A DNA stretch of 64,000 nt from Yoonia sp. (GCF_014859355.1 NZ_JACUUJ010000006.1:1-64000); one strand, 5' to 3'; shown: positions 39,799-49,341, counted from the stretch's first letter. Notes: generated by a model not told the origin, from the letters alone. Made by a program: numbers and translations.

Positions 39799-40739
39799 CC
39801 CAGCCCACACCCCTTGCCGTCGTCGGCAACGTCAACATAGATCTGGTCATGGGGCCAGTCGCGCCTTGGCCGCAGCCGGGCACCGAAATCATCGTGGACG
39901 GCACCGACCTGAGATACGGCGGCGCGGCTGGCAATGTTGCCCTGACCTGGCGTGCGCTTGGCCACGCTTTCCAGATCGCCGCGAACACTGGCCGCGACAC
40001 CTTTGGCGATTGGCTGCGCGACGGCTTTGCGCCGCAGTCCGATGGCTGGCCGGTGTCCGAAGCGGCAACCACGATATCGGTCGGCCTGACACATCCCGAC
40101 AGCGAAAGGACATTCTTTACCACGCGTGGACATGTCGCCGAACTGACCTGGCCCGAAGTGCGCGCGATGATTGACTGGCCCCGGCTGTCTGGCGGCGGGC
40201 TTCTTGTCTGCGGATCTTTCATTACCGATGATCTGGCCGGGGACTACGACGCGCTTTTCGCCCACGCGCGCAGCCACGGCGCCCGCATCGCGCTTGATAC
40301 CGGCTGGCCCGCGCAGGGCTGGACAGCCGCGACAGTCAGGCGCGTGCGGCGCTGGCTTGGGCAGTGCGACTATCTTTTGCTGAACGAGGTCGAAACACGT
40401 GCCCTTTCCGGCGGTCACGGCCCAGAGCATGCGCCGTCTGTGTTGCTGCCGTTCATGCCCGAAGGCGCGATCGTCGTCGTCAAGTGCGGTGCCGACGGTG
40501 TTGTTGCGGGTAGCGGCACAGGCGCGGTGCTTAAGGTCCCCGCACCGATCGTCACGGCGGCCGACACGATCGGGGCCGGCGACATCTTTAACGCCGCCTT
40601 TCTTGCCGCGCAGGCCCAGCGACAACCGCTTGCGGCCTGTCTGGAATCGGGCGTGCGCACGGCATCTATCGCGATATCGACCTCTCCGCGCCGCTATGAC
40701 ACCGAAGGGGCTACGCCCGTTAAAGGAGCCCCCGCATGA
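39795..40739 (+). CDS. PfkB-family carbohydrate kinase
   Basis: VVGNVNIDLVMG, DLRYGGAAGNVALTWRALG, C-terminal TAADTIGAGDIFNAAFL (DTxGAGD). Confidence 0.93.
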   Translation: MTQPTPLAVVGNVNIDLVMGPVAPWPQPGTEIIVDGTDLRYGGAAGNVALTWRALGHAFQIAANTGRDTFGDWLRDGFAPQSDGWPVSEAATTISVGLTHPDSERTFFTTRGHVAELTWPEVRAMIDWPRLSGGGLLVCGSFITDDLAGDYDALFAHARSHGARIALDTGWPAQGWTAATVRRVRRWLGQCDYLLLNEVETRALSGGHGPEHAPSVLLPFMPEGAIVVVKCGADGVVAGSGTGAVLKVPAPIVTAADTIGAGDIFNAAFLAAQAQRQPLAACLESGVRTASIAISTSPRRYDTEGATPVKGAPA

Positions 40740-41803
40740 GCACGCTTGATCTGATCGGGGTCAGCAAGTCCTTTGGCCGCACCGAGGTTCTGAAGACCAT
40801 CGACATCTCGCTCGCCAGCGGCGAGTTTCTTGTGCTGCTCGGCGCCTCGGGCTGCGGCAAGTCAACGATCATGAACATCATCGCGGGGCTTCTGTCGCCC
40901 ACGTCTGGGGAAATCAGGATCGACGGCAAGCGCATCAACGAAGTTCACCCCAAGAACCGTGACATTGCGATGGTTTTCCAGTCCTATGCGCTCTATCCGA
41001 ACCTGACGGTGGAAAGGAACATCGGGTTCGGCCTGGAAATGCGCGGCGTGCCAAAGACCGAACGGCAAGCTGCCGTCCTGAAGGTCGCCCGCATCCTAAA
41101 GATTGACGGGATGTTGGGCCGCAAACCCGCAGAGCTGTCGGGCGGCCAGCGCCAGCGCGTTGCCATCGGCCGGGCACTGGTCAGGGAACCAAAGATTTTT
41201 CTCTTTGACGAGCCGCTCTCGAACCTTGACGCCAAGCTTCGGATGGAGATGCGGGCGGAATTGAAGCGGTTGCACCGGCTGCTGGGGACAACCGTTGTCT
41301 ATGTGACGCACGACCAGATCGAGGCGATGACCCTTGCCACGCGGATCGCCGTCATGCGCGATGGCCGGATCGATCAGATCGGCACGCCCGAGGAAATCTA
41401 TGACCGCCCCGCGACGGCGTTCGTTGCGGAATTCGTCGGCGCCCCCCCCATGAACATGATCAACGCAATACTGGACGCGAACGGCCTGCGGCTAGAGGAA
41501 TCGGGCCAGCGCGTGGCACTGACCATCGGGGCCGATGCGCCGCGCGAGGTAATTCTCGGCCTGCGACCAGAGGATCTTCACCTTGCCGATGCGTCAGAGG
41601 AACACGCCATCGCTGCGACCGTGGATTTTGCCGAACCGACCGGCCCCACTTTGATTGTGTTCGCCCGCCACGGCGGAAATCCGCTTGTCGCAAGCCTGCC
41701 GCCGCATTTGCAGATCGCGCCGGACAGCCAGATCCGGCTCACTTTTTCTCGGAAGAACATGCACATATTCGACAGGGCCTCCGGCAACCGGATCCAAACT
41801 TGA
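40736..41803 (+). CDS. Carbohydrate ABC transporter ATP-binding protein (MalK/UgpC type)
   Basis: Walker A GASGCGKST, LSGGQRQRVAIGRAL, Walker B FLFDEPLSNLDAKLR; C-terminal TOBE-type domain. Confidence 0.96.
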   Translation: MSTLDLIGVSKSFGRTEVLKTIDISLASGEFLVLLGASGCGKSTIMNIIAGLLSPTSGEIRIDGKRINEVHPKNRDIAMVFQSYALYPNLTVERNIGFGLEMRGVPKTERQAAVLKVARILKIDGMLGRKPAELSGGQRQRVAIGRALVREPKIFLFDEPLSNLDAKLRMEMRAELKRLHRLLGTTVVYVTHDQIEAMTLATRIAVMRDGRIDQIGTPEEIYDRPATAFVAEFVGAPPMNMINAILDANGLRLEESGQRVALTIGADAPREVILGLRPEDLHLADASEEHAIAATVDFAEPTGPTLIVFARHGGNPLVASLPPHLQIAPDSQIRLTFSRKNMHIFDRASGNRIQT

Positions 41804-41820
41804 CTATATTCTGCCACATC

Positions 41821-41840
41821 GAACCCATAATTGTGGGTTT
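41821..41840 (+). terminator. Candidate terminator hairpin GAACCCATAATTGTGGGTTT followed by T-rich tract
   Basis: AACCCA/TGGGTT stem then cactttctttt, after the ABC operon. Confidence 0.5.
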
Positions 41841-41908
41841 CACTTTCTTTTCAAAGCGTGGCAGTTGGGATACACATTCAAACTTTGCTGGATGTCGAAA
41901 GGAATCAC

Positions 41909-42520
41909 ATGATGGTCAAGAAATTCGGAAAACTCTATTTGGCCGCGGCAATCTGCCTGAGCCTTTCGGCTTGCGCAGAGACGCCCGTCAGCCGTGCGCT
42001 GGGTCTGGACCCGGGCGTGGGTGCCCAAGCGGGTCCGAGCGGACGTTCGGTCGACGTATCAAGGGACTTTTCGGTATATCTAACCGGATACACCTACTGG
42101 GACAACACGCCCCCGGGATCAGCCGCAATCGCCCGTCCGGTCCTGCGCCAACAGGCAGGCGGCACCGGCACCTGGCAAAGCCCGATCACCATCGCCGTGG
42201 GCCACAGCATCGTCAATGGCCGCCAGACGCTTGATTATCCAGCGGGCACACGGTTCTATCTGCCGCGTCTGCGCAAATACGCCATTGTCGAAGATGTCTG
42301 CGGCGACGGCCCGGCCCCGCAAGGCGGGCCGTGCCACACCGGGCACAATGGTCACCCCTGGCTTGACATCTGGCTTGGCGGCAAGACCATGACACCACAG
42401 GAATCGGATGCCTGCGCGCGCCGCATCACCGCCGTTCAGACCGCGATCATCAATCCCCCGCGCGACTTGCCGGTTCATGCGGGCGAAATTGCAACAGGTG
42501 GCTGTCAGGTATTTCTCTGA
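41909..42520 (+). CDS. Lipoprotein with 3D/double-psi-beta-barrel-like domain
   Basis: Lipobox LSLSAC; TLDYPAGTRFYLPRLRKYAIVEDVCGDG…WLDIWLGG resembles the 3D domain pattern (inference). Confidence 0.7.
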   Translation: MMVKKFGKLYLAAAICLSLSACAETPVSRALGLDPGVGAQAGPSGRSVDVSRDFSVYLTGYTYWDNTPPGSAAIARPVLRQQAGGTGTWQSPITIAVGHSIVNGRQTLDYPAGTRFYLPRLRKYAIVEDVCGDGPAPQGGPCHTGHNGHPWLDIWLGGKTMTPQESDACARRITAVQTAIINPPRDLPVHAGEIATGGCQVFL

Positions 42521-42538
42521 CCGTCTTCAGCCGCATCG

Positions 42539-45500
42539 CTATGCTGCCGGCTTGCCGATTCTGCCACGGCGGATAAGTTTACCCCAGCCAGCAATGCGGC
42601 CGACCAGAGCATGGCCCACCGCCCGATATATGGTGATGTAAAGAAGCGGCCGGTAAATCAGCCGCTGGAACGGCACGAGCAGCACCAGCCAAAAGTTTTC
42701 GCGCCTCTCGAACCCGAAGGCAACCAGCAAAACAACAAGATCCAGAACCGGAAGCGCCAGCCATCCGGCGATGATGGCCAAAGACGCCCCACTTCTTTCC
42801 AAGGGGACACCCTGAACAAAGTCAAGCGCAAGGTTGATCAGCACGCCCAGAAAGACCGCGTCGGCCATGGGCGCCAGAAGGCCAAGCATGATACCAGTCA
42901 ACCAGAGATCCGGGATCGAAAAAAATCCGATCCCGCGCGCCGTCTTTGCCGCGCGCCGGTGTTTCCATGCGGTCTGCATCATTCCAAAGCTCCAGCGCAG
43001 CCTCTGCTTCATGAAAGCCGCTAGCGATTCGGGTGCATCCGTGATCGAAAAAGCGCACGGCTCGAATACGACGCGGTAGCCCGCCCTTTGTATCGCGACC
43101 GTCAGATCGGCATCCTCGGTGATCGTATCGGACGAATATAGCCCGACCCCGCGCACCGCCTCGGCGCGCCAGGCCCCGATTGCCCCCGGCACAACGAGCA
43201 TCGCGTTCAGTCGCTCGGCTGCACGGCGGTCGATATTCTGCGCTGCAATGTATTCAAGCGCCTGCAACCGCGCCAGCAGGCCCCGACGATTACCAACCTT
43301 GACGTTGCCCGCGACCGCGCCGATCTGCGGGTCCGCGAAATGCCCCAACAGCTTGCTCACCGCTTCAGGATGCAGCAGCGTGTCGGCATCGACAGCCACC
43401 ACCACCTCGGTCTCGATCTTGGTATAGGCGGCATTGAGCGCCTGGCATTTGCCGCCGTTTTCCTGCCGGATCAGCCGCACGCGCGGGTCATTGCCAAAGG
43501 CCTGTTCGACCGCCGCAGCAGTGCCATCGGTCGATCCGTCATCGATGACGATGACGCACAGGTCGGGATAGTCAGAGGCAAGCGCCGCCGCGATCCCGTC
43601 AACGATTACAAGCTCCTCGTTGTAGGCTGGAATGGTGACCGTCACGCGCGGCGGCGGTTCTGGCAGACTAACGGGATGCTGCCGCCGAAGCAGCGCAAGA
43701 AAAAGCACGAACAGCGACCGGGCGACACCATAGCAGACCGCGGCCCAAAAAACCCAGACCAGCAGGTGACCAAAGGCAGCAGCGGTGGCAAAAGATGCGC
43801 GGTCCAATAGCCTGAACTTGTCCGTGACAAGCGGCATCACCTCATCGCGGGACAGGCCGAGGAAGTCCGAGAGCAGGACAAACCGGTACCCCTCGGCCAT
43901 CAGCCGGTCGATCAGCATCGGCACTGCGGCGACGGTCGCGGCGCGATCGCCACCGGCGTCGTGCATGACGATGACCTCTCCTGCGCCCATCTTCTTTTGT
44001 GTCATCACAAAATCAACGATTCCGTTCGCGGTCATGCCTTCCCAGTCGCGTGGCACGATGTCGGCACCGGCCACCATGTAGCCTGCATTCTCGAAAAGCC
44101 TTTGCTGCGCCGCCTCACCCTCTGTCAGGGGGCCTTCGCTGCGTCCGTAGGGTGTTCTTATCAGATAGGTCGTGCGCCCCGTGACACTGGCAAGCAACCG
44201 CTGGAGCGCGTTCAGTTCAATCTGTGACCGGCGCGGCCCCATATCTTCACCCTCCGGGTGGAAAAACGTGTGCGAACCAACCTCGTGCCCGTCACTGACC
44301 ATGCGGCGGACGATATCAGGGTATTTCACCATGTTGCTGCCGATGACAAAAAAAGTTGCCGAAACATTCTTCGCCTTCAGCGCGTCGAGGATCGCCGTGG
44401 TATAGGCCGGATCAGGCCCATCGTCGAATGTCAGCGCAACAACTTTTTCGTCAACGCCGCCATAGCGTTCAACAGTGGCCGGACGCGGCACACGATCGTA
44501 GATTTCGCCATTGATAAGCCCGGTCGCGGGGTCGGTGAAGAACCGCCGCTGCCCGGTGACCGACGACAGGATAATCTTGCGGAAGGGTCCGTCGCCAACA
44601 TAACTGACATAATCGGGGAAGCTGACCGTTTCCAGCGCACCGGCGCGCGGCGCCTCAAGGCCGTGCCGGAACAGCGACCAGGCGGCCGGATCCTCATAAC
44701 CAACCTGCCACAGAACGACGCCCGCAACGGGCCTTTGCACCAGGGTGACCAGTTGGTTGTGCAGCGAGACGGCATCGAGAATCCAGATCTCGGTCTCATC
44801 GCCGTCATCAGTTGTATAGGTCGCACGGGTGTTCAGCGATCCTTCCTCTACCGTGATGAATGATGTGTGCTGCGCGATGCGGCGCATCGCCTCTGCAAAG
44901 GGCAGGCGCGTCGGTTCGGGGTCGCCCTCTGCCCATAAAAAGGCGAAAGATCCAAGCGCGAACCGGAGCTTTTCGGGCCCTACCGCGGCGACCACATCGG
45001 CAAGCAGCGTTTCAAACCAGTCCTGTGACGCGATCGGGCTTGGCGGCCTGCCGGTTTCGGGTGTGCGAAACGCCTGCACAAGAACCGAATCGACGGCCCC
45101 GACCAGATCGGCGTCGCGCCAAAGCCCCCTATCGGCTTCGGTGACAAGGCAGCTTGTGACACCGGGCGGCAGCGCCGCATCCAACGCCCCCAACAACGCA
45201 CGCAGTCCCGCAAGATGTTGGGGATCGACCTGTTGCGGATAGATGCAAACTCCCGCATAGGGGCCGCCCGCGACTTTCGATATCAGTGCCGCGACGATGC
45301 GCGCGCGGACTTCGCCATGATCAAGCGACGCCGCATCAACCGCTTCTGGCGCAGGCAGCGGCAGCAGCGCCACGAGTTCGAGGTTCACCGCAGGTGTCAC
45401 GCGCTTGAGATCGCGCAAATAGGCATCTGTTCCGCTCTCGGCAAGCCAGTCTACCGTCTGGGACGTGATGTCGATCGTCAGCCATTCCGCCAGGACGCCG

Positions 45501-45898
45501 TTAAGACCGCCGCAGGCGCGGGAAAGGGTTGGAAATGCCCAGTCTGGCCAGACGCGCAGATAGGCAAAGCTTGGAATGTGCGCAATATCAGGCAGCAGTT
45601 TGGTGGCGGCGACCGGTGCGCCGGTGCATGTCGCAGCCACCGGCGCCGGGCCGGGTTCCGCCACGCCATCGTTGACGAAGGCCCCCCCCCGGATCAGATC
45701 AAGCTTTTCGTTCTCCGGCAGGATATCTACGTAGTAGACGCCAAGTGCAAAGGACGACAGCCAGGCCAGACAGAGCATACCCGTCAGAACACCGAGGATC
45801 CTGAGCTTCCGGCCCCGACGATGCGAAGGATCAAGAAAAACGGGATTGCGCATACGCGAGCGCTTTCTCGCAGCCCTTCGCACCTTCCCATCCGCCAT
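42539..45898 (-). CDS. Trimodular membrane protein: GH18-like domain, NodB polysaccharide deacetylase (CE4), GT2 processive glycosyltransferase
   Basis: NodB motifs ALTFDDGPDP, GSHTFFHPE, RTPYGRSEG, VIVMHDAGG; GT2 motifs IDDGSTDGT, AVDADTLLHPEAV, TEDADLTVAI, QRLRW; GH18-like GVVLWQVGYEDPAAW. Confidence 0.9.
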   Translation of the reverse strand: MADGKVRRAARKRSRMRNPVFLDPSHRRGRKLRILGVLTGMLCLAWLSSFALGVYYVDILPENEKLDLIRGGAFVNDGVAEPGPAPVAATCTGAPVAATKLLPDIAHIPSFAYLRVWPDWAFPTLSRACGGLNGVLAEWLTIDITSQTVDWLAESGTDAYLRDLKRVTPAVNLELVALLPLPAPEAVDAASLDHGEVRARIVAALISKVAGGPYAGVCIYPQQVDPQHLAGLRALLGALDAALPPGVTSCLVTEADRGLWRDADLVGAVDSVLVQAFRTPETGRPPSPIASQDWFETLLADVVAAVGPEKLRFALGSFAFLWAEGDPEPTRLPFAEAMRRIAQHTSFITVEEGSLNTRATYTTDDGDETEIWILDAVSLHNQLVTLVQRPVAGVVLWQVGYEDPAAWSLFRHGLEAPRAGALETVSFPDYVSYVGDGPFRKIILSSVTGQRRFFTDPATGLINGEIYDRVPRPATVERYGGVDEKVVALTFDDGPDPAYTTAILDALKAKNVSATFFVIGSNMVKYPDIVRRMVSDGHEVGSHTFFHPEGEDMGPRRSQIELNALQRLLASVTGRTTYLIRTPYGRSEGPLTEGEAAQQRLFENAGYMVAGADIVPRDWEGMTANGIVDFVMTQKKMGAGEVIVMHDAGGDRAATVAAVPMLIDRLMAEGYRFVLLSDFLGLSRDEVMPLVTDKFRLLDRASFATAAAFGHLLVWVFWAAVCYGVARSLFVLFLALLRRQHPVSLPEPPPRVTVTIPAYNEELVIVDGIAAALASDYPDLCVIVIDDGSTDGTAAAVEQAFGNDPRVRLIRQENGGKCQALNAAYTKIETEVVVAVDADTLLHPEAVSKLLGHFADPQIGAVAGNVKVGNRRGLLARLQALEYIAAQNIDRRAAERLNAMLVVPGAIGAWRAEAVRGVGLYSSDTITEDADLTVAIQRAGYRVVFEPCAFSITDAPESLAAFMKQRLRWSFGMMQTAWKHRRAAKTARGIGFFSIPDLWLTGIMLGLLAPMADAVFLGVLINLALDFVQGVPLERSGASLAIIAGWLALPVLDLVVLLVAFGFERRENFWLVLLVPFQRLIYRPLLYITIYRAVGHALVGRIAGWGKLIRRGRIGKPAA

Positions 45899-46061
45899 AT
45901 CGGTTCCTGCTGTTTGCCAGCGCGGTCAATTGATCGCTGTGCACGATCTTATTTATGCTATAGGCTGAGGCTTCGACGTCAAGCCGACGAATTGGCGCTG
46001 CCGGGCGTTCCGCAATGCGCGGCAGGGCGGATTCGGGACGGGCAAAAACCTGAGTGAGTAT

Positions 46062-48467
46062 ATGCGGATCGACCGAAGAAATTTCCTGCGGCTGGTCACA
46101 TCACCGTTGCTTGTGCCCGCCTTGCCTGTTCCGGCAGGCGCCGATGCACCGACGGATGCTGTTTTCATCATCATCGAAGGTATCGGGGCGACGACGCCGG
46201 TTGACCTCTTGCAGCGCTGGGTCGCGCCGTTTCTTGCCGCCAAAATCCCGTTGGCCGTGATCCCCAACCTGGAATCCGACCCAGCCGCTGCGCTAATTGA
46301 AGAGCTTCGCCAGATATTTGCAACCTCTCCGGACCTGACAGAACCGGTGCTGTCGCTTCCCGGTCTTTCTGAACTGCCCCACTATTTTCAGCGGCGAACA
46401 GCCAGCGACGCCTTGCAGCGCATGCGCGGATTGCTTGAAAACGCAGCTGGCGCGCCGCCGTCCTTGCCGGTGACAATCGCGACAAACGCCCCGCTCCTGT
46501 CCAATTTTGATGCCCTGCGCTGTCTTGGTATCCGCAATGTCCTGACCCTCTCGGCGGCGCAGTCGGTGTCCTCGGCGGGTTGCGCCGAACGCGTGGTCTG
46601 CCTGCGGGGCGGCCAGCGCATGGTGGTGGCTGATGTGGCCAACCCCACCCCCTGGATCGAGGGCACCTTTGCCGCGCCGGGCTGGCGGCAGATTGTCTTT
46701 TCGTTGGCCGGAATCGAAAATCTGCCAGCCCCCGATGTCAGATTGCGCGCGCAGCGCGCCGCTGACGCCATCGGTCGCATGCTGAACTCAGGCCGGCACT
46801 TCGCTGCGCTTCCGCGCGACCACGCGCTGTGGTTCGGCGATGACCAGATGCGCTTTGTCGCGGTTCGGATCGCGCCCGGAACAGCCGCGACGGCAGCAGC
46901 GATGACGACGATCAAGGATACACTTCTGGCGCTCGGAATCACCGTAACCGACACCGCGCCACCCGATATTGCGACTGCAACCGACCTTGTGCTTTTGCCC
47001 GGCGCCGGGCACGCGTTTGATGACCGCGGGCGTTTCATCCGTGGCGAAACTGCGCTGTCGCACGCCGCCGACCTGACGCGCCACCCTAACCTGATGCGCG
47101 ATGCCATCATCACCATCAAACCACAGGATTACGCAACGGTCGCGGCCCGCAAGGCGACCCTCGACACGCTGCGCGCGGTCCAGCAATTGCCGGGGACGCG
47201 GTTCGTCGATATGCCAGCGTTCGTCGCGGCAACGGTCACCCCTGATCCGGTCTTTGACCTCCTGCGCGAGACCCGCCGCGACAGCAAGGACGCATCAGAA
47301 GACCCCGAGGCGCTGACCCATGACGAACTCTTGGCCGATGCCCGTCATGCCTGGACCTACTTCGACCGCTTCACAGTCGCCGCCACGGGGCTTTGCGTTG
47401 ATACCGTGGATGTGCAGGTCGGCTATACGTGGCTGCATCGCGAACTGACAATGTGGGATTTCGGCAGCCTGATTTCGGCTGTCATGGCGGCCCATGAACT
47501 GGGGCTGATCCCCGACACGGAATTCATCGCGCGGTCCGCGCTTTTGGTCGGGGCGCTGCCGGTTGCCCGTATCGGTGGTTTGATGCTCCCGAGCGAGGTG
47601 ATTTCCGCGGATACTACGGCTGCGCTGTCCTCTGATTTCAATGCTTGCGATACGGGCCGGCTCTTGAATGTGCTGCGTGCGTTTGACGCCCATCCGCTGA
47701 TCCGGGGCATTGCAGCGGACAAGATCGCGCGCTGGGATCTGGACGGCGTCGTCGTCGATGGCCACGTTCATTCCGTGGTGAAGGGGCGACTGGTCGATCG
47801 TTTCCGTTCGCAATGCGCGCATTACACCGCGCTCGCGTTCAGGTCGCGCGGCATAGAGGCCGCATCCCCCTATGAGGTGGCGGACGCAGATTCAAAAACA
47901 GACCGCGAGATGCAGCTTCTTCAGTCTCTTATCGGCCTTGATCCACTTGGGGCCGAGCCACTGCTGCTGGAGGCGCTGGAAATTGGGCTGTCGGAACCGT
48001 CGGCCATGCTCGCCGACGTGCTGTTTGGCGCACAACGGCGCGAGTACGAAAGCACCGGCGCCCTCACAAGCATGTCAGAGGCACCGATCAACCGGGAACC
48101 CTGGTTCACCTACCAGGGGCTGAACATCGCATCTTCCGAAGAACGCTGGGTGGTGAACGCCACCTCGGCTAATCCCCGCTTTGCCACGCCGGCCTTCCGG
48201 CGCGAGATCCGGCTGGTCAATACCAAAGCCGCCTATCTTTGGGCCGCGACCCGGCCGAGCGCCTATTCCACCCTGCTTGCCAGACATGTGCGCGACCGCG
48301 CGCGCCTTGATGGCATCGGCTTTTCCCCCGGGGTCTTTGTGGCCACCGGACAGGCGATGCCGGGCTATTCCGACGTCAATACCAACGGTATCGTCCTTGA
48401 GGCGATCGCCTATCTTTTGCGCGGGCGCATGCCACGCAAGGACCTGGTGCCACTGCGGCAGCCATGA
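46062..48467 (+). CDS. DUF3131-like domain protein with Tat-like signal and degenerate polysaccharide-deacetylase-like N-terminal region
   Basis: RRNFLRLVTSPLLVPALPVPAGA (twin-Arg); DARHAWTYFDRFTVAATGLCVDTVDVQVGYTWLHRELTMWDFGSLISAVMAAHELGLI typical of DUF3131. Confidence 0.75.
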   Translation: MRIDRRNFLRLVTSPLLVPALPVPAGADAPTDAVFIIIEGIGATTPVDLLQRWVAPFLAAKIPLAVIPNLESDPAAALIEELRQIFATSPDLTEPVLSLPGLSELPHYFQRRTASDALQRMRGLLENAAGAPPSLPVTIATNAPLLSNFDALRCLGIRNVLTLSAAQSVSSAGCAERVVCLRGGQRMVVADVANPTPWIEGTFAAPGWRQIVFSLAGIENLPAPDVRLRAQRAADAIGRMLNSGRHFAALPRDHALWFGDDQMRFVAVRIAPGTAATAAAMTTIKDTLLALGITVTDTAPPDIATATDLVLLPGAGHAFDDRGRFIRGETALSHAADLTRHPNLMRDAIITIKPQDYATVAARKATLDTLRAVQQLPGTRFVDMPAFVAATVTPDPVFDLLRETRRDSKDASEDPEALTHDELLADARHAWTYFDRFTVAATGLCVDTVDVQVGYTWLHRELTMWDFGSLISAVMAAHELGLIPDTEFIARSALLVGALPVARIGGLMLPSEVISADTTAALSSDFNACDTGRLLNVLRAFDAHPLIRGIAADKIARWDLDGVVVDGHVHSVVKGRLVDRFRSQCAHYTALAFRSRGIEAASPYEVADADSKTDREMQLLQSLIGLDPLGAEPLLLEALEIGLSEPSAMLADVLFGAQRREYESTGALTSMSEAPINREPWFTYQGLNIASSEERWVVNATSANPRFATPAFRREIRLVNTKAAYLWAATRPSAYSTLLARHVRDRARLDGIGFSPGVFVATGQAMPGYSDVNTNGIVLEAIAYLLRGRMPRKDLVPLRQP

Positions 48468-48685
48468 CGGTCAACACCAGATCAGCCGATGCATCAACGG
48501 CCATCCTGTTGCTGTCATCCGTAATGCCTTGCAGGTGACAGGTTCGCTGACGTCCGTCGTGAAACGATCCGGGGCAGGCGGCGGGATTTTGCTGATGTGG
48601 ATGCGCTATATTATAAATGGTGGAATACATTGTTCTTAAAAGTTATTTCCGCCTTGACGATATCCCCGCGGGAGTCTTTCGACCT

Positions 48686-49318
48686 ATGCAACCCCTTCCC
48701 ATTCTTTGGTCCTTTCGGCGCTGCCCCTATGCCATGCGCGCACGGCTTGCCATCAGGGCCAGCGGGCAGAAGGTCGCACTGCGCGAGATCCTTTTGCGCG
48801 CCAAACCCGCCCCATTTCTTGCCAGGTCATCCAAAGGCACCGTGCCGGTGCTGGACACGGGCAATCAGGTCATTGCCGAAAGCCGCGACATCATGCTTTG
48901 GGCCTTGTCCCGCAACGACCCCAAAGGCTGGCTGGATATGCCCGATAACGGGCACAGCCTGATCGACCAGTGCGACGGGCCGTTCAAACGCGCCTTGGAT
49001 CATACCAAATACGCCGTGCGTTTTCCCGACCTTGACCCTGAAACAGAACGGGCAAGGGCGATGGATTTCCTGCGTGACCTGAACAAGCGCCTGACCGCAA
49101 CCCGCCATCTGACAGGCCCTCGGGCCACCCTTGCAGACATGGCGATCCTGCCCTTCGTGCGACAATTCGCAAATATCGACCGGGCCTGGTTCGCCGCCCA
49201 AAGTCTGGACCCACTCAATCGCTGGCTGGATGATTTCCTGCACTCTGACGATTTTGAGGGTGTGATGACAAAATATTCACCTTGGCAAGTCGGACAGGAT
49301 CAGGTCTTGTTCGGGTAA
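48686..49318 (+). CDS. Glutathione S-transferase family protein
   Basis: PILWSFRRCPYAMRARLAIRASGQKVALREILLRAKPAPFLARSSKGTVPVLDTGNQVIAESRDIM. Confidence 0.9.
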   Translation: MQPLPILWSFRRCPYAMRARLAIRASGQKVALREILLRAKPAPFLARSSKGTVPVLDTGNQVIAESRDIMLWALSRNDPKGWLDMPDNGHSLIDQCDGPFKRALDHTKYAVRFPDLDPETERARAMDFLRDLNKRLTATRHLTGPRATLADMAILPFVRQFANIDRAWFAAQSLDPLNRWLDDFLHSDDFEGVMTKYSPWQVGQDQVLFG

Positions 49319-49341
49319 ATCCGTCTTGAAAGGCCCTGGTC

